Below the pieces are notes generated by a model. That model did not search any database. It saw only the letters and a program-made list of their open reading frames with translations, and was not told where the DNA came from. A stretch of DNA of 64,000 nucleotides from Microbacterium yannicii PS01 (GTDB taxonomy: Bacteria; Actinomycetota; Actinomycetes; Actinomycetales; Microbacteriaceae). A program made the position numbers and the translations under genes. The DNA lies in contig NZ_CAJF01000004.1 in NCBI RefSeq assembly GCF_000304335.1, positions 1-64,000 on the forward strand, read 5' to 3'. Shown in pieces: positions 35,745 to 46,160 of the stretch. The first letter of the stretch is position 1. Each line of letters starts with the position of its first letter.

Positions 35745-36986
35745 GTGAGCTTCACGGATGATCTGGGCGCCTGGGTGGCGCGGCAACGGTGGTATGCGGG
35801 GAAGAGCCACGCTCCAAGGTTCAGGGTCCTCGATGCCCAGCCGGTGCCGGAGGCCACGCGCTACCTGCTGATGGACGACGCGGGAACGCGCCCTGCGCTC
35901 TACCACGTGCCCCTCGCGGTGGTCGCCGAACCCGTCGAGCCGCAGGCCGTCGTCGGGCGCGACGGCGCCGGCTATGTGATCGACGCGACCCGGCACCCGG
36001 GTTTCGCCACCGGCATGCTGGCGGAGATGGGAGTCGACGTCAGCCGGGTCACCGGCTCGCGGATGCTCACGGGCGAGCAGTCCAATACGTCCATCGTGTT
36101 CGACCAGGACGGCGAGCCGACGATCATCCTGAAGCTCTTCCGCACCCTCCACCACGGCGAGAACCCCGACGTGACGGTCCAGCGCGCGCTGAGCGACGCG
36201 GGGTCGCCGTACGTGCCGCGATTCCTCGGGAGCATCGACGCCGAGTGGCCCGACATCGGTCGCCGTGCCGGCGTCGCGCACGGGACGGTGGCGTTCGCGC
36301 AGGAGTTCCTTCCCGGTGTGCGGGACGGGTGGGCCGTCGCTCTCGAGGCTGCGGCGGATCAGCGGGACTTCACGCAGGCCGCACGCGATCTCGGAACCGC
36401 CGTCGCCGGCGTGCATGGCGCTCTCGGCGCGGCGCTGGAGACGGCGGATGCCGGAGCCGACGCGGTCGCGGCGACCGCGGCGGCCTGGCGACGACGGCTC
36501 GGGATCGCCGCCGCCGAAGTGCCGGCGGTCGCGGATCGCGTCTCGGCGATCGACGCCGTGTACCGCACGGCGCTGGAGCGCCCCTGGCCGCGGCTGCAGC
36601 GCATCCACGGCGACCTTCATCTCGGTCAGGTGCTCGCCGTACCCGCCCGCGGGTGGCGCATCGTCGACTTCGAAGGCGAGCCCCTCCGGCCGATGGAGGA
36701 ACGTGCCGTGCCCGATCTGCCTCCCCGCGATGTCGCCGGGATGCTGCGGTCGTTCGACTACGCGAGCGCCGTCGCCGGCGCACCCGATGCACGGGCCTGG
36801 GCGGCGGCGTGTCACGCGGCGTTCATCGACTCCTACGCCGCCGCTCCCGGCTCCGTGCCGCTCGATCCCGCGCTGCTGCAGGCGCTCGTGCTCGACAAGG
36901 CGGTCTACGAGTCGATCTACGAGGCGCGCAATCGCCCGGACTGGCTCCCGGTGCCCCTGGCGGGCATCGACGCCGCCCTTGCCTGA
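35745..36986 (+). CDS. mak: Maltokinase
   Basis: 413-residue aminoglycoside-phosphotransferase-fold kinase that phosphorylates maltose to maltose-1-phosphate. Key segments: RQRWYAGKSH at the N-terminus, catalytic loop RIHGDLHLGQVL near residue 287, metal motif VDFEGEPLRP near 307, and LRSFDYASAV. It starts at GTG 35745 (AAGGTG upstream). Maltokinase normally works in the TreS-Mak-GlgE glycogen route; here its neighbour is a divergent GH13 enzyme on the opposite strand, tail to tail. Confidence 0.9.
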   Translation: MSFTDDLGAWVARQRWYAGKSHAPRFRVLDAQPVPEATRYLLMDDAGTRPALYHVPLAVVAEPVEPQAVVGRDGAGYVIDATRHPGFATGMLAEMGVDVSRVTGSRMLTGEQSNTSIVFDQDGEPTIILKLFRTLHHGENPDVTVQRALSDAGSPYVPRFLGSIDAEWPDIGRRAGVAHGTVAFAQEFLPGVRDGWAVALEAAADQRDFTQAARDLGTAVAGVHGALGAALETADAGADAVAATAAAWRRRLGIAAAEVPAVADRVSAIDAVYRTALERPWPRLQRIHGDLHLGQVLAVPARGWRIVDFEGEPLRPMEERAVPDLPPRDVAGMLRSFDYASAVAGAPDARAWAAACHAAFIDSYAAAPGSVPLDPALLQALVLDKAVYESIYEARNRPDWLPVPLAGIDAALA

Positions 36987-37007
36987 GTAGCTCGGCGGGG
37001 GCCGACC

Positions 37008-39320
37008 CTACTCGCCGGCGGGCTGCTCGGTCTCCGTCTCGGGGGATCGCAGCAGCAGGAACATCGCTCCGTAGGCCGCCAGCGAGACGGAGAAGCTCCG
37101 CAGGTCGTCGACGTACCCCACCGTCTCGCCCGAGGCGGCGTCGACCACCTCGCTTCCCGGAACGAGCTGCTCCGAGCGCACGGTGCCTTCGGTCGACTCG
37201 TGCGAGAAGTTCAGCACCGTCACCTGTGTCGGTGCGTCGGCGTGCGGGTCGCCGTCGTCGAGGCGATGGACGAGGACGAGCATCCCGGCGTGCGCGACCT
37301 CGGGGATGTCGATCTGCGACGCCGTGGCGATGCCGAACTCCCGCCGAAGCTCGAGGATGCCGGCCAGGCGCGAGGCGAACGACTCCGGATCGTCCAGCTG
37401 GGCGGGAAGAGCGCCGTAGAGCGCGCGGCCGCGGGGCATCCCGGCCGCGGAGCGCGTCGCGTCCGGATCGACGTCGAGCAGATCGTGCGCGCCGCGCTCG
37501 ATCCACCGGGTGTCGCCGGCTGCGATCAAGTCGGCGACCTGGGTGGCGGGGACGGTCAGCATGCCGGTGAGGTCCCATCCGGAGAGCGCGAAGACACCCG
37601 GCTGCCACGCGTTGTAGGCGCACAGCAGAAGGTGCGCATCGCGGATGGCGGGCAGGTCCTCTTCGCCGATGTCGTCGAGTCGTGCGATGCCCCGCGTCGC
37701 GGCGATGAGCGAGGCCGTCGTGCACGCGATGCCGTTCTGTGTGAACACGCGGTTGTAGTCGGCCGTGCCGGTGAGGCCCTCGGTGAGATCGGCGCGCACC
37801 TCCTCGGCGAGCTGCGAGCCCGAGATCTCGCGGCCGCGGAAGCGGAACAGTTCGTCACCGTGCCGGGTCGCCCAGTGGACGAGCTCGTAGGTGAGCTCGT
37901 CGTGGTTCTGCATCCCGTGGACGAGCTGCACGGGCTGCACCCCGAGCTGGAGCGAGGTCGTGAGTGCGAGCCGCAGGAACTCCGTCTGTCCCGTCGCGAG
38001 GGCGTGGTGGTAGCCCGGGCGTCCGATGAAGTCGTACGAGAGATCGGCTCCGACCGCCCCGGTGTCGCGGATGTCCTCGATCGTGAGGTTCAGCTCCTGG
38101 AACGTGAAGCCGCCGACCTTACGCACCATCCCGGCGATGATGTGGTTCGCCGCGTGCGAGAGCGGATGACCCTCCGACCAGGCCGGAAGGCCCTCGGCGC
38201 TCTTCTCGACGCCGAGGAATCCGTTCGCGTCCAGGCGCAGCGCGCTCGTGCCGAGCTCGCCGAGCGAGTGCAGCGCGTCGCCGATGACCAGGCGCATCCC
38301 GGCGAAGGTCGGGTCGAGCCAGTTGATCGAAGGCTGCCCCTGCTTGAAGTAGTGGAGGTAGACCCAGCGACGCGTGATGCCGTCGGGGCCGATCACGGGA
38401 GCGGTCGCACTCCAGTTCGTCTCCTTCACGCCGGGGGTGTAGAAGATGACGCGCTGGAGCGCGCCGATGATGTAGCCGTGCCCCGCGAGCTCGTGCTCGG
38501 TCGCGGGGTCGAGGTTCACGCTGTCGGCGCCCTCGGGCACGTCGGGAAGGAGCGACCAGTCCTCCGGCGGGATCTCGATCATGTGGTAGATCCCGGGGTA
38601 GTCCTTGAACCCCATCTCGGCGAGGCGGAAGTCCGCACCCTTGCCGGTATGGCCGGGAACGATGTCGTCGATGATGCTTCCGCCGTGGGCGTCCGCGACG
38701 TCGCAGAGGGAGCGGAACTCGTCCTCGGCCCCGAAGGCCGGGTCGATCTGGGTGCTGATGCGATCGAAGTGCCCGTCGACGCTCGGGGTCTCGAGCCATC
38801 CGGCGATCCCGCCCGCTCGCTTGACCGGGCCGGTGTGGATCGCCGTGATCCCGATGCGATCGAAGGCCGCCCACAGGCCCTCGTCGCCCAATGCCGCGAG
38901 GAAGGACTGCCCGGGCCGGGTGATCAGCGAGATCGGGTACGCCGTGAACCACACGTCGCTGGTCGCGATCGCTCGGCGTGCGTCAGGGCGGGCGTAGGCG
39001 TTGCGCCACATCGTGGGCTGCCCCGAGAGCTGGCGAGCGAGGACGTCGGCGTCCTTGAGCATCGCCTGCCGCACCAGCCATTCGACGTACGACGGGTTGG
39101 TGCCGTTCGCCGTGCGCGGGTCGGTCCGGATGCGGCGCACACTGCTGCCGCGGAGGTGGTCGCGCGGACGGAGCCGCCGCGGTCGCGCGGGATACCGCTG
39201 CTCGTCGTAGCTGATCTCGGGAGTCTCGGTCTCGGACTCCTCAGCGTCGGCCGCATCCACTCCGGCCAGATCGATGGGGCCGGTGTAGAGGTCTTCGGGC
39301 CATTGCTCGTCGCGCGCCAT
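37008..39320 (-). CDS. Divergent GH13 enzyme, TreS-like
   Basis: 770 residues. The four GH13 conserved regions can be found: [13 protein letters not shown] near 221, the nucleophile Asp in ALRLDANGF near 362, the acid/base Glu in FTFQELN near 407, and the third Asp in MQNHDELT near 473. The sequence otherwise departs from classical trehalose synthase, with an N-terminal extension of about 85 residues and a C-terminal beta domain with an acidic end. Pairing with maltokinase suggests trehalose-maltose interconversion or another alpha-glucosyl transfer. Start ATG 39320; no signal peptide, so cytoplasmic. Confidence 0.82.
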   Translation of the reverse strand: MARDEQWPEDLYTGPIDLAGVDAADAEESETETPEISYDEQRYPARPRRLRPRDHLRGSSVRRIRTDPRTANGTNPSYVEWLVRQAMLKDADVLARQLSGQPTMWRNAYARPDARRAIATSDVWFTAYPISLITRPGQSFLAALGDEGLWAAFDRIGITAIHTGPVKRAGGIAGWLETPSVDGHFDRISTQIDPAFGAEDEFRSLCDVADAHGGSIIDDIVPGHTGKGADFRLAEMGFKDYPGIYHMIEIPPEDWSLLPDVPEGADSVNLDPATEHELAGHGYIIGALQRVIFYTPGVKETNWSATAPVIGPDGITRRWVYLHYFKQGQPSINWLDPTFAGMRLVIGDALHSLGELGTSALRLDANGFLGVEKSAEGLPAWSEGHPLSHAANHIIAGMVRKVGGFTFQELNLTIEDIRDTGAVGADLSYDFIGRPGYHHALATGQTEFLRLALTTSLQLGVQPVQLVHGMQNHDELTYELVHWATRHGDELFRFRGREISGSQLAEEVRADLTEGLTGTADYNRVFTQNGIACTTASLIAATRGIARLDDIGEEDLPAIRDAHLLLCAYNAWQPGVFALSGWDLTGMLTVPATQVADLIAAGDTRWIERGAHDLLDVDPDATRSAAGMPRGRALYGALPAQLDDPESFASRLAGILELRREFGIATASQIDIPEVAHAGMLVLVHRLDDGDPHADAPTQVTVLNFSHESTEGTVRSEQLVPGSEVVDAASGETVGYVDDLRSFSVSLAAYGAMFLLLRSPETETEQPAGE

Positions 39321-39454
39321 CCCTCCACGTTAGAGGCCCCGTTTTCCTGCCACGAGGGACTGGTGCCAGCCGTCTCGAACGATTATGGGCATCGGGCCAC
39401 GCTGCGGCAGAAGAGCGGACGCATACTGTCCGGAGCGCACGCCATGATGGGGGC

Positions 39455-40534
39455 ATGGAGAACTCCGCGGTTCGGGAGGAGCGGCTCCGGTCGCACCGGC
39501 TGAGCGCCCCCGCCGCCACCATCGCCGATGCCGCGCGGCACATGCTCGCGACCCAGGGGCAGGAGTTCTGGGGTGGCCGCTGGGCGGTCGCGTCGCGCAC
39601 ACGCGGCGCACCGAGCCTGCGCGATGTCGACGCGGCCTTCGATCGAGGCGAGATCGTGCGGTCATGGACGATGCGCGGCACCATCCATGTCATCCCCGCC
39701 GAAGACCTCGCGTGGGTGCTGTCGATCACCGGGGAGCGGCAGGCGCGGCAGGCTGCCGGCGTCCGTCGCGCAGAGTCCATCGACGCCGATGAGATCGACC
39801 GAGCCCAGCGCGCCGCCGTCGCCGCGCTCGCAGGCGGCAACCGGCTGATCCGCCGAGAGCTCGCCGAGGTCTGGGAGACGGTCGGCGTCTCGACCGCGAA
39901 GCAGCGTGGCTACCACCTTCTGGTGGCGCTGTCTCTTCGGGGTGTGGTCTGCCAGGGGCCGGTCGTGCCGCGCGCGGGCGGACCGACGCGCGAGCAGTAC
40001 ATCGTGCTGGCGGATGAGTGGATCCGTTCCCCGGTGACGCCGCCTGATCCGCTCGCCGAGTTCTTCCACCGCTACATCGCCTCGCACGGACCGGCCGGGC
40101 CGCGCGACTTCGCGTGGTGGACGGGCCTGCCGCTCGGGGTCGCTCGCAAGGCGGCGGACGCGGCATCCGATCGCCTTCGCGTCGTGGGAGAGGAACCCGA
40201 GCCGCAGTACGTCGTCGGCGACCCGCCGCCGCCGCTCTCGGGTGCCGCCCCTCCGGTCCTCGCGCTGCCGCCCTTCGAGGAGTACTACCTGTCGTACGTC
40301 GACCGCACCGTGCCGTGCGCACCGGAGTTCCTCAGGGCGATCGGGCCGAGCATGAACGGCATCGTGCGACCCATCCTCGTCGCCCGCGGCGAGATCGTCG
40401 GCGTCTGGACGCACTCCGTCGCCGTCGGGCGGCACGCCGATCACCCGATCCCCGAGCTCTTCACCCCGGGTGCCGCGAGCGACGACGAGGTGTCCGCCGC
40501 CCTCGCCCGCTACCGGGACTTCATCACCGCCTAG
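39455..40534 (+). CDS. Winged-helix protein of the HTH_42 (YcaQ/AlkZ-like) family
   Basis: 359 residues made of three winged-helix modules. N-terminal ATQGQEFWGGRWAVASR carries a Gln-x-Gln pair like the catalytic motif of AlkZ/YcaQ DNA glycosylases, which unhook interstrand crosslinks. TMRGTIHVIPAEDLAWVL and YLSYVDRT are also family-typical. A base-excision repair role is therefore likely but not proven. Divergent from the GH13 gene over a 134-bp gap with no recognised operator. Confidence 0.78.
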   Translation: MENSAVREERLRSHRLSAPAATIADAARHMLATQGQEFWGGRWAVASRTRGAPSLRDVDAAFDRGEIVRSWTMRGTIHVIPAEDLAWVLSITGERQARQAAGVRRAESIDADEIDRAQRAAVAALAGGNRLIRRELAEVWETVGVSTAKQRGYHLLVALSLRGVVCQGPVVPRAGGPTREQYIVLADEWIRSPVTPPDPLAEFFHRYIASHGPAGPRDFAWWTGLPLGVARKAADAASDRLRVVGEEPEPQYVVGDPPPPLSGAAPPVLALPPFEEYYLSYVDRTVPCAPEFLRAIGPSMNGIVRPILVARGEIVGVWTHSVAVGRHADHPIPELFTPGAASDDEVSAALARYRDFITA

Positions 40535-40586
40535 CGTTCGCCTCCACCGGAGATCCTGCGGCCTGCACGAGCTCGCGCCCCGCGCG

Positions 40587-42023
40587 TCAGGCGTGCCGAT
40601 CGAGGAAGTCGTAGACCTCGTTGTCGTCGACGCCGGGGAAGGCGCCGCGGGGGAGCGGCGAGAACATCTGCATGTGCACGCGCGCGCTCGGCCACGCCTT
40701 GCCCGACCAGCGCTGTGCGACATCACCGGGTGCGCGACGGCAGCAGGTCTCGTCGGGGCAGGTGGAGGTCGCCCGCTTCTGCGTCTCGCGGCCGCGGAAC
40801 CAGCGCGCGTCGTCGAACGGCACGCCGACCGTGATCGAGAACTCGCCGTCCGAGGTCGCGCCGGTCTGGGTCGAGCACCAGAACGTGCCCGCGGGCGTGT
40901 CGGTGTACTGGTAGTGCTCGGTGGTGCGGTTCTGCTCCGAGAACGCCGCCCGTGCCGAGAACCTGCGGCATGCGACCTGGCCGTCGACGGCGCCGGTGAC
41001 ATCCATCGGCAGCGGCAGATCGTCGTTCTCGTACACCCGCGTGATCGCGCCCGAGCCGTCGACGCGAAGGAAGTGCAGGCGGATGCCGAGATGCGTGGTC
41101 GCGAGATTGGTCAGCCGCATTCCGGCCGCCTCGTGCGTCACGCCGAACGCGTCGCGGAAGTCCTCGACCGCGAGATTGCGGTCCTTCTTCGCCTGCTGCA
41201 GGAACGCCACGGATGCCGTCTCGGGCATCAGGCAGCACGCCGCGTAGTAGTTGATCTCGAGTCGCTGCTGCAGGAAGTCGGCGTAATCGGTCGGCCGGCG
41301 ATGCCCGAGCAGGCGATGGGCCATCGCTTGCAGGGCCATCGAGCGCAGGCCATGACCACCCGGGATCGAGGCCGGCGGCAGGTAGATGCGGCCGTGCTCG
41401 AGGTCGGTGATCGACCGCGTGGAGCGCGGCAGGTCGCTGGCGTAGATGAGCTCGAATCCGAGCTTCTCGGCCATGATGCTCACCGTGCGGTGGGTCAGGG
41501 CACCGGACACGTGCCCGGCCGCCTTCAGCTGCTTCTCGGCGAGCTTCTCGATATCCGGAAGATAGTTGTCGTGCTCGCGCATCTTCAAGCGAAGCTCGGT
41601 GTTCGCCCGGCGGGCCTCTTCGGGAGTCGCGATGGCCTCGCGCTCTCGGCGCTGCAGTTCGCGGTGCAGTCCGAGGATCGACTCGAGCGTCTCGTCGGCC
41701 ATGCCCTTGGTCACCTTGACCGGCGCGATGCCGAGCTGACGGAACACCGAGCTGGACTGCGCACGCTCGAGTTCGATCTCGAGGGCCGCCCGCCGATTGG
41801 GCGGCTCGGCGGAGAGGAGCTCGCCGACGTCGACCCCCGTGACGCTCGCGATCGCCTGGAGGAGCGACAGCTTCGGCTCTCGCTTGCCGTTCTCGATGAG
41901 GCTCAGCTGGCTTCCGGCTACACCGACAAGAGCGCCCAGCTCGTCCAGTGTGTAGCCGTGCGCGATGCGCTGATGGCGGATCCGGTGGCCGAGCGTCGAG
42001 AGCTCCAGGGACGTGGGCGGCAT
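40587..42023 (-). CDS. ramB: RamB-like XRE-type regulator with IrrE-like domain
   Basis: 478 residues: helix-turn-helix at about 9-65 (YTLDELGALVGVAGSQLSLIENGKREP), a central ImmA/IrrE-like domain (about 185-265) and a C-terminal DUF2083 domain with several Cys (CPDETCCRR). This is the short-chain acyl-CoA regulator layout of RamB, which controls acetate and glyoxylate genes in corynebacteria. The expected HExxH site reads QAMAH, so it is unlikely to be a working peptidase. It is divergent from pckG over 115 bp, a plausible joint control region. Confidence 0.87.
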   Translation of the reverse strand: MPPTSLELSTLGHRIRHQRIAHGYTLDELGALVGVAGSQLSLIENGKREPKLSLLQAIASVTGVDVGELLSAEPPNRRAALEIELERAQSSSVFRQLGIAPVKVTKGMADETLESILGLHRELQRREREAIATPEEARRANTELRLKMREHDNYLPDIEKLAEKQLKAAGHVSGALTHRTVSIMAEKLGFELIYASDLPRSTRSITDLEHGRIYLPPASIPGGHGLRSMALQAMAHRLLGHRRPTDYADFLQQRLEINYYAACCLMPETASVAFLQQAKKDRNLAVEDFRDAFGVTHEAAGMRLTNLATTHLGIRLHFLRVDGSGAITRVYENDDLPLPMDVTGAVDGQVACRRFSARAAFSEQNRTTEHYQYTDTPAGTFWCSTQTGATSDGEFSITVGVPFDDARWFRGRETQKRATSTCPDETCCRRAPGDVAQRWSGKAWPSARVHMQMFSPLPRGAFPGVDDNEVYDFLDRHA

Positions 42024-42100
42024 TCTTTGATGCTAGCGAAAGAATCGCAACTCTTGACGCCACGTTTCACGCGAAGACGGGTTCAATTGCGGGGAAAGTG

Positions 42101-42123
42101 GATGCAGAACGTGATTCTGCATC
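42101..42123. promoter_or_regulatory. Perfect 9-bp inverted repeat in the pckG leader
   Basis: GATGCAGAA (42101-42109), loop CGTGA, TTCTGCATC (42115-42123), directly followed by the AGGAGG ribosome site. It could be a regulator site or an RNA hairpin that exposes or hides that site. Confidence 0.6.
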
Positions 42124-42138
42124 AGGAGGAGCGACACC

Positions 42139-44019
42139 ATGGCCCTGGCCGACATCTTCACCCGCACCGAAGGCTCCGCCCCCGCACGCCCCACCATCTC
42201 GCGGACGTATGGCGATCTTCCGGCGATCCAGGGTGAGGGCATGGCTGCCCTCGTCGCGTGGGTCGACGAGATCGCTGCGCTCACCCAGCCCGCTCGCGTG
42301 CACTGGGTCGACGGCTCCCGCGCCGAGAACGACGCGCTGCTGCACGAGATGGTCGACGAGGGCAAGCTCATCAAGCTCAATCCCGAATGGCGGCCCGGCT
42401 CGTACCTCGCGCGCTCGCACCCGAGCGACGTCGCCAGGACCGAGGGCCGCACCTTCATCGCCTCGGAGCGCGAAGAGGACGCCGGGCCCACGAACAACTG
42501 GATCGCCCCCGACGAGATCCGCGAAACGATCACCCCCCTCTTCGAAGGGTCCATGCGCGGGCGCACGATGTACGTCGTGCCGTTCTCGATGGGCCCCGTC
42601 GGCGGACCGCTGTCGCACATCGGCGTGCAGGTCACCGACAGCGCGTACGCGGTGAGCTCGATCGGCATCATGACCCGCGTAGGCACCCCGGTGCTGCGCG
42701 AGATCGCCGGCGGTGCGCCCTGGGTCAAGACGGTTCACTCCGTCGGAGCTCCTCTCGCGCCGGGCGAGGCGGACGTCGCATGGCCCTGCAACGACGAGAA
42801 GTACATCGTCCACTTCCCCGACACCCTCGAAGTCTGGTCGTTCGGCTCGGGCTACGGCGGCAATGCGATCCTCGCCAAGAAGTGCTTCGCTCTGCGTATC
42901 GCGTCGGTGATCGGCCGCAACGAGGGCTGGCTCGCCGAGCACATGCTCCTCATCCGCGTGATCGACCCGGCCGGCCGCGCCTACCACCTGGCCGCGGCCT
43001 TCCCGTCGGCGTGCGGCAAGACGAATCTCGCCATGCTGCGGCCCACGATCCCGGGCTGGCGCGTCGAGACCCTCGGCGACGACATCGCCTGGCTGCGTCC
43101 GGGCGATGACGGGCGCCTGTGGGCCATCAACCCCGAGGCCGGATTCTTCGGCGTCGCCCCGGGCACCGGGGAGTCGACCAACGTCACCGCGGTCGAGACG
43201 CTGTGGGGGAACACGATCTTCACCAACGTCGCGCTGCGCCCCGACGGCGACGTGTGGTGGGAGGGGCTCACCGACGAACCGCCGGCAGAGCTCACCGACT
43301 GGGAGGGCAACCCCTGGACCCCGGCATCCGGTCGTCCCGCCGCCCACCCGAACTCGCGGTTCACCGTCGCGGCGACCCAGTGCCCGCAGATCGCCGACGA
43401 CTGGGACGCACCCCAGGGCGTGCCGCTGGACGCGATCCTCTTCGGCGGCCGCCGGGCCACGAACCTGCCGCTCGTCGTCGAGGCGACCGACTGGACCCAC
43501 GGCGTCTTCATGGGATCCAACGTCTCGTCCGAGCGCACCGCCGCCGCCGAGGGCACCGTCGGAGAGCTGCGCCGCGACCCGTTCGCCATGCTCCCGTTCT
43601 GCGGGTACAACATGGCCGACTACTTCGCTCACTGGCTCAAGGTCGGGCAGAAGCTGCGCTTCGACCGCGCGCCGCGGGTGTTCCAGGTCAACTGGTTCCG
43701 AAAGGGCTCGGACGGCCGCTTCCTGTGGCCGGGGTTCGGCGACAACTCGCGGGTCATCGACTGGATCATCCGCCGCATCGAGGGCGAGGTCCCGGCCGTC
43801 GACAGCCCGATCGGGCGCCTCCCGCGGACGTCGGACCTCGACCTCGAGGGCATCGACGTGGCGCAGGCCGACCTCGACGAGCTCTTCGCGATCGACCGCG
43901 ACTCCTGGATGCGCGAGGCCGACCTCACCGAGGAGTTCTACCGCACCTTCGACGGCAAGGTCCCGGCACCGCTGTGGGCCGAGCTGGCCGCGCTGCGGTA
44001 CCGCCTGCAGCGAGCCTGA
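42139..44019 (+). CDS. pckG: Phosphoenolpyruvate carboxykinase (GTP)
   Basis: 626 residues, the usual GTP-type length. It makes PEP from oxaloacetate for gluconeogenesis. Visible: the kinase P-loop [11 protein letters not shown] near residue 292, [10 protein letters not shown], the hyperreactive-Cys P-loop neighbourhood, [22 protein letters not shown] and the GTP-binding [15 protein letters not shown] 42139 follows AGGAGG. It carries carbon from the surrounding acetyl-CoA and succinate-yielding pathways to sugars. Confidence 0.96.
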   Translation: MALADIFTRTEGSAPARPTISRTYGDLPAIQGEGMAALVAWVDEIAALTQPARVHWVDGSRAENDALLHEMVDEGKLIKLNPEWRPGSYLARSHPSDVARTEGRTFIASEREEDAGPTNNWIAPDEIRETITPLFEGSMRGRTMYVVPFSMGPVGGPLSHIGVQVTDSAYAVSSIGIMTRVGTPVLREIAGGAPWVKTVHSVGAPLAPGEADVAWPCNDEKYIVHFPDTLEVWSFGSGYGGNAILAKKCFALRIASVIGRNEGWLAEHMLLIRVIDPAGRAYHLAAAFPSACGKTNLAMLRPTIPGWRVETLGDDIAWLRPGDDGRLWAINPEAGFFGVAPGTGESTNVTAVETLWGNTIFTNVALRPDGDVWWEGLTDEPPAELTDWEGNPWTPASGRPAAHPNSRFTVAATQCPQIADDWDAPQGVPLDAILFGGRRATNLPLVVEATDWTHGVFMGSNVSSERTAAAEGTVGELRRDPFAMLPFCGYNMADYFAHWLKVGQKLRFDRAPRVFQVNWFRKGSDGRFLWPGFGDNSRVIDWIIRRIEGEVPAVDSPIGRLPRTSDLDLEGIDVAQADLDELFAIDRDSWMREADLTEEFYRTFDGKVPAPLWAELAALRYRLQRA

Positions 44020-44057
44020 GCCCCGCGCCGCTCCCGCTGCGCCGCGCACCACAGACC

Positions 44058-44099
44058 GGCGCCCGGCCCTCTTCTTGGCAGAGGGGCCGGGCGCCTATT
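44058..44099. terminator. Bidirectional terminator between pckG and the ABC exporter gene
   Basis: GGCGCCCGGCCCTCT (44058-44072) pairs with AGAGGGGCCGGGCGCC (44080-44095), one bulged G, followed by TATTT. It lies 39 bases after the pckG stop and 22 bases beyond the stop of the oppositely oriented ABC gene. Confidence 0.8.
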
Positions 44100-44116
44100 T
44101 CATGCGCGGGCGCCGC

Positions 44117-46135
44117 TCACACGAGCAGCTGGTGCTTGGCGAGGTCGCGGTACAGCGGAGTCGTCGCAACGAGCTCGGAGTGCGTGCCCTGGCCGACGAC
44201 GACACCGTGGTCGAGCACGACGATGTGGTCGCTGTCGACCACCGTCGAGAGCCGGTGGGCGATCACGATGAGCGTGCGCCCGGCGGCGACGGCGTCGATC
44301 GCCTCGCGCATGCGCTGCTCGTTCAGGCCGTCCAGCGACGAGGTGGACTCGTCGAGCAGCAGGATCGGGGGAGCGGCCAGCAGCGCGCGGGCGATCGCCA
44401 GGCGCTGACGCTCGCCACCTGACAGCATGACGCCGCTCTCGCCGACCGGAGCGTCCAGGCCGAGCGGGTTGCGGTCGAGGACCTCGCCCAGATTGACCGC
44501 GCGCAGCACGGCTTCGCATTCCGCATCGGATGCCTCGGGCGAGGCCAGCCGCAGGTTGTCGCCGATCGTCCCCGCCAGCGTCGGCGCGTCCTGCTCGACG
44601 TAGCCGAGCTGGGCGCGCAGCATCGCGCGATCCATCGTGCGCACGTCGGCGCCGTCGAGCAGGATCGCACCACCGGTGGGGTCGTAGAACCGCTCGATGA
44701 GCGCGAGCGTCGTGCTCTTGCCGGCGCCCGACGGACCGACGAGGGCCACTCGCGCGCCGCGCGGCACCGCGAACGACACCCCCCGCAGCACCTCGCCGTC
44801 GGTGCGGGCGGATGCCGCGGCATCCGTCGCCTCGCGCTCGGGCAGCGCGATCGCCGACGTCTCGACGTGCGCGTTCTCGAGCACCGCGCGCGCCTCGGAC
44901 GCCGCCTTCCGCCGCGCCTCGACGACGTTCTCGGGGTAGCGGAATCGGACGTCGCGGAACTCGATCGCCGGGACGGAGCCGTCTCGGCGTTCCCGGGTCG
45001 GCAGCCCGTCGGTCTCTTCCTGCGCCGCCCCTTCGCGCAACGTCGCCGCCAGCGCCGCGTCGTCCTGCGACTCGGTCGGCAGGTCGAGGACCTCTTGGAT
45101 GCGGCCGAGCGCCCCGAGCGCCTGGTTCACCGACGTGATGGCGCCGAAGAACGAGCCCAGGGGCGCGATCAGCAGGAACAGGAACATGATGAACGTCACC
45201 AGGCTCGCGATCGTGATGGCCCCGGTCGCGACCCGGTAGCCGCCGAGGCCGATGACGACGAGCAGCGACACTTGCAGCGCGATCCCGGCGATCGGCACGA
45301 CGAGCGCCGAGACCTTCGCGATGCGCACGCCGACGCGATAGGCGTCCGTCGCCCGCGCGGTGACGGCCTCGGTCTCGCGGTCGGCGGCGCCCGCGGCGCG
45401 CACCGTGCGGATCGAGCCGACGGCCCGCTCGACGCCCGACGCGAGCTCGCCCACCTTCTCCTGCTGTTCGGTCGAGGCGGTGCGGATGCGGCCGCTGAGG
45501 GCGACCACGCCCACGACCGACACACCGATCACGAGCACGATGATCCCGAGCAGCAGCGGGTCGATCAGCGCCATCGCGACGATCGCGCCGACGAACAGCA
45601 GTGCGTTGCCGATCGAGTCGGCGAGTCCCTGGGTGAGGGCCGAGTACAGCAGCGTCGTGTCGCTGCCGACGCGCGAGACGAGGTCGCCGGTGCGACGGGC
45701 GTCGAACTCGCTGATCGGCAGGTGCAGGATGCGCGCGATGAGCTTGCGGCGGCTGGAGTACACCACGGCAGTGCCGGTGCGCTGCAGCAGGTAGTGCTGC
45801 CAGCCCGAGATGAGCGAGCCGACGACGACGAACGCGATGAGCGCCCAGATGAGGATGCCGAGCGGGAGCTCGTTCTGCACCCGCTCGATGACCTGGCCGA
45901 CCAGAAGCGGCTGAACGAGGGTCGCGACCGCGCCGAGCACGCTCAGCACGGCGACGGCGACGAGAGTGCCCTTGTGCTCGAAGATGTACGGCAGCAGCTG
46001 CCCGAAGCTGGCGCGGGGGCCCTCCGGGACTTTGCCGCGCGGTCCGCGGCCTTTCGTGGATGCCGGCGCGGCAGCCGTGGTCGGCTCGGTCGTCGGCTCA
46101 GGGGAGGGGGCCTCGTCGAGTTCGGCGGAGGGCAT
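44117..46135 (-). CDS. ABC exporter, fused membrane and ATPase domains
   Basis: 672 residues. Six membrane spans lie at about 50-330, then an ATPase domain from about 390. Walker A GPSGAGKSTT is near residue 471, the signature LSGGERQRLAI near 575 and Walker B ILLLDESTSSLDG near 597, so it is a complete half-transporter that works as a dimer. An insertion of about 45 residues, rich in Ala and Glu, separates the A-loop strand FRYP from the VLRGVSF strand. The N-terminal about 35 residues are Pro/Thr-rich. Substrate unknown; lipid or drug export is usual. It is the second gene downstream of a small HTH protein. Confidence 0.88.
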   Translation of the reverse strand: MPSAELDEAPSPEPTTEPTTAAAPASTKGRGPRGKVPEGPRASFGQLLPYIFEHKGTLVAVAVLSVLGAVATLVQPLLVGQVIERVQNELPLGILIWALIAFVVVGSLISGWQHYLLQRTGTAVVYSSRRKLIARILHLPISEFDARRTGDLVSRVGSDTTLLYSALTQGLADSIGNALLFVGAIVAMALIDPLLLGIIVLVIGVSVVGVVALSGRIRTASTEQQEKVGELASGVERAVGSIRTVRAAGAADRETEAVTARATDAYRVGVRIAKVSALVVPIAGIALQVSLLVVIGLGGYRVATGAITIASLVTFIMFLFLLIAPLGSFFGAITSVNQALGALGRIQEVLDLPTESQDDAALAATLREGAAQEETDGLPTRERRDGSVPAIEFRDVRFRYPENVVEARRKAASEARAVLENAHVETSAIALPEREATDAAASARTDGEVLRGVSFAVPRGARVALVGPSGAGKSTTLALIERFYDPTGGAILLDGADVRTMDRAMLRAQLGYVEQDAPTLAGTIGDNLRLASPEASDAECEAVLRAVNLGEVLDRNPLGLDAPVGESGVMLSGGERQRLAIARALLAAPPILLLDESTSSLDGLNEQRMREAIDAVAAGRTLIVIAHRLSTVVDSDHIVVLDHGVVVGQGTHSELVATTPLYRDLAKHQLLV

Positions 46136-46160
46136 GGGTCTACCTCGTTCGTGAAGGGGG

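Noticed and set aside
34011..36815. 934-residue minus-strand frame opposite gabD and maltokinase
   Set aside because: Antisense to two clear genes; Arg/Gly/Glu/Asp-rich composition typical of shadow frames in high-GC DNA.
37200..39503. 767-residue plus-strand frame opposite the GH13 gene
   Set aside because: Complement of a gene whose active-site motifs are all readable; no ribosome site.
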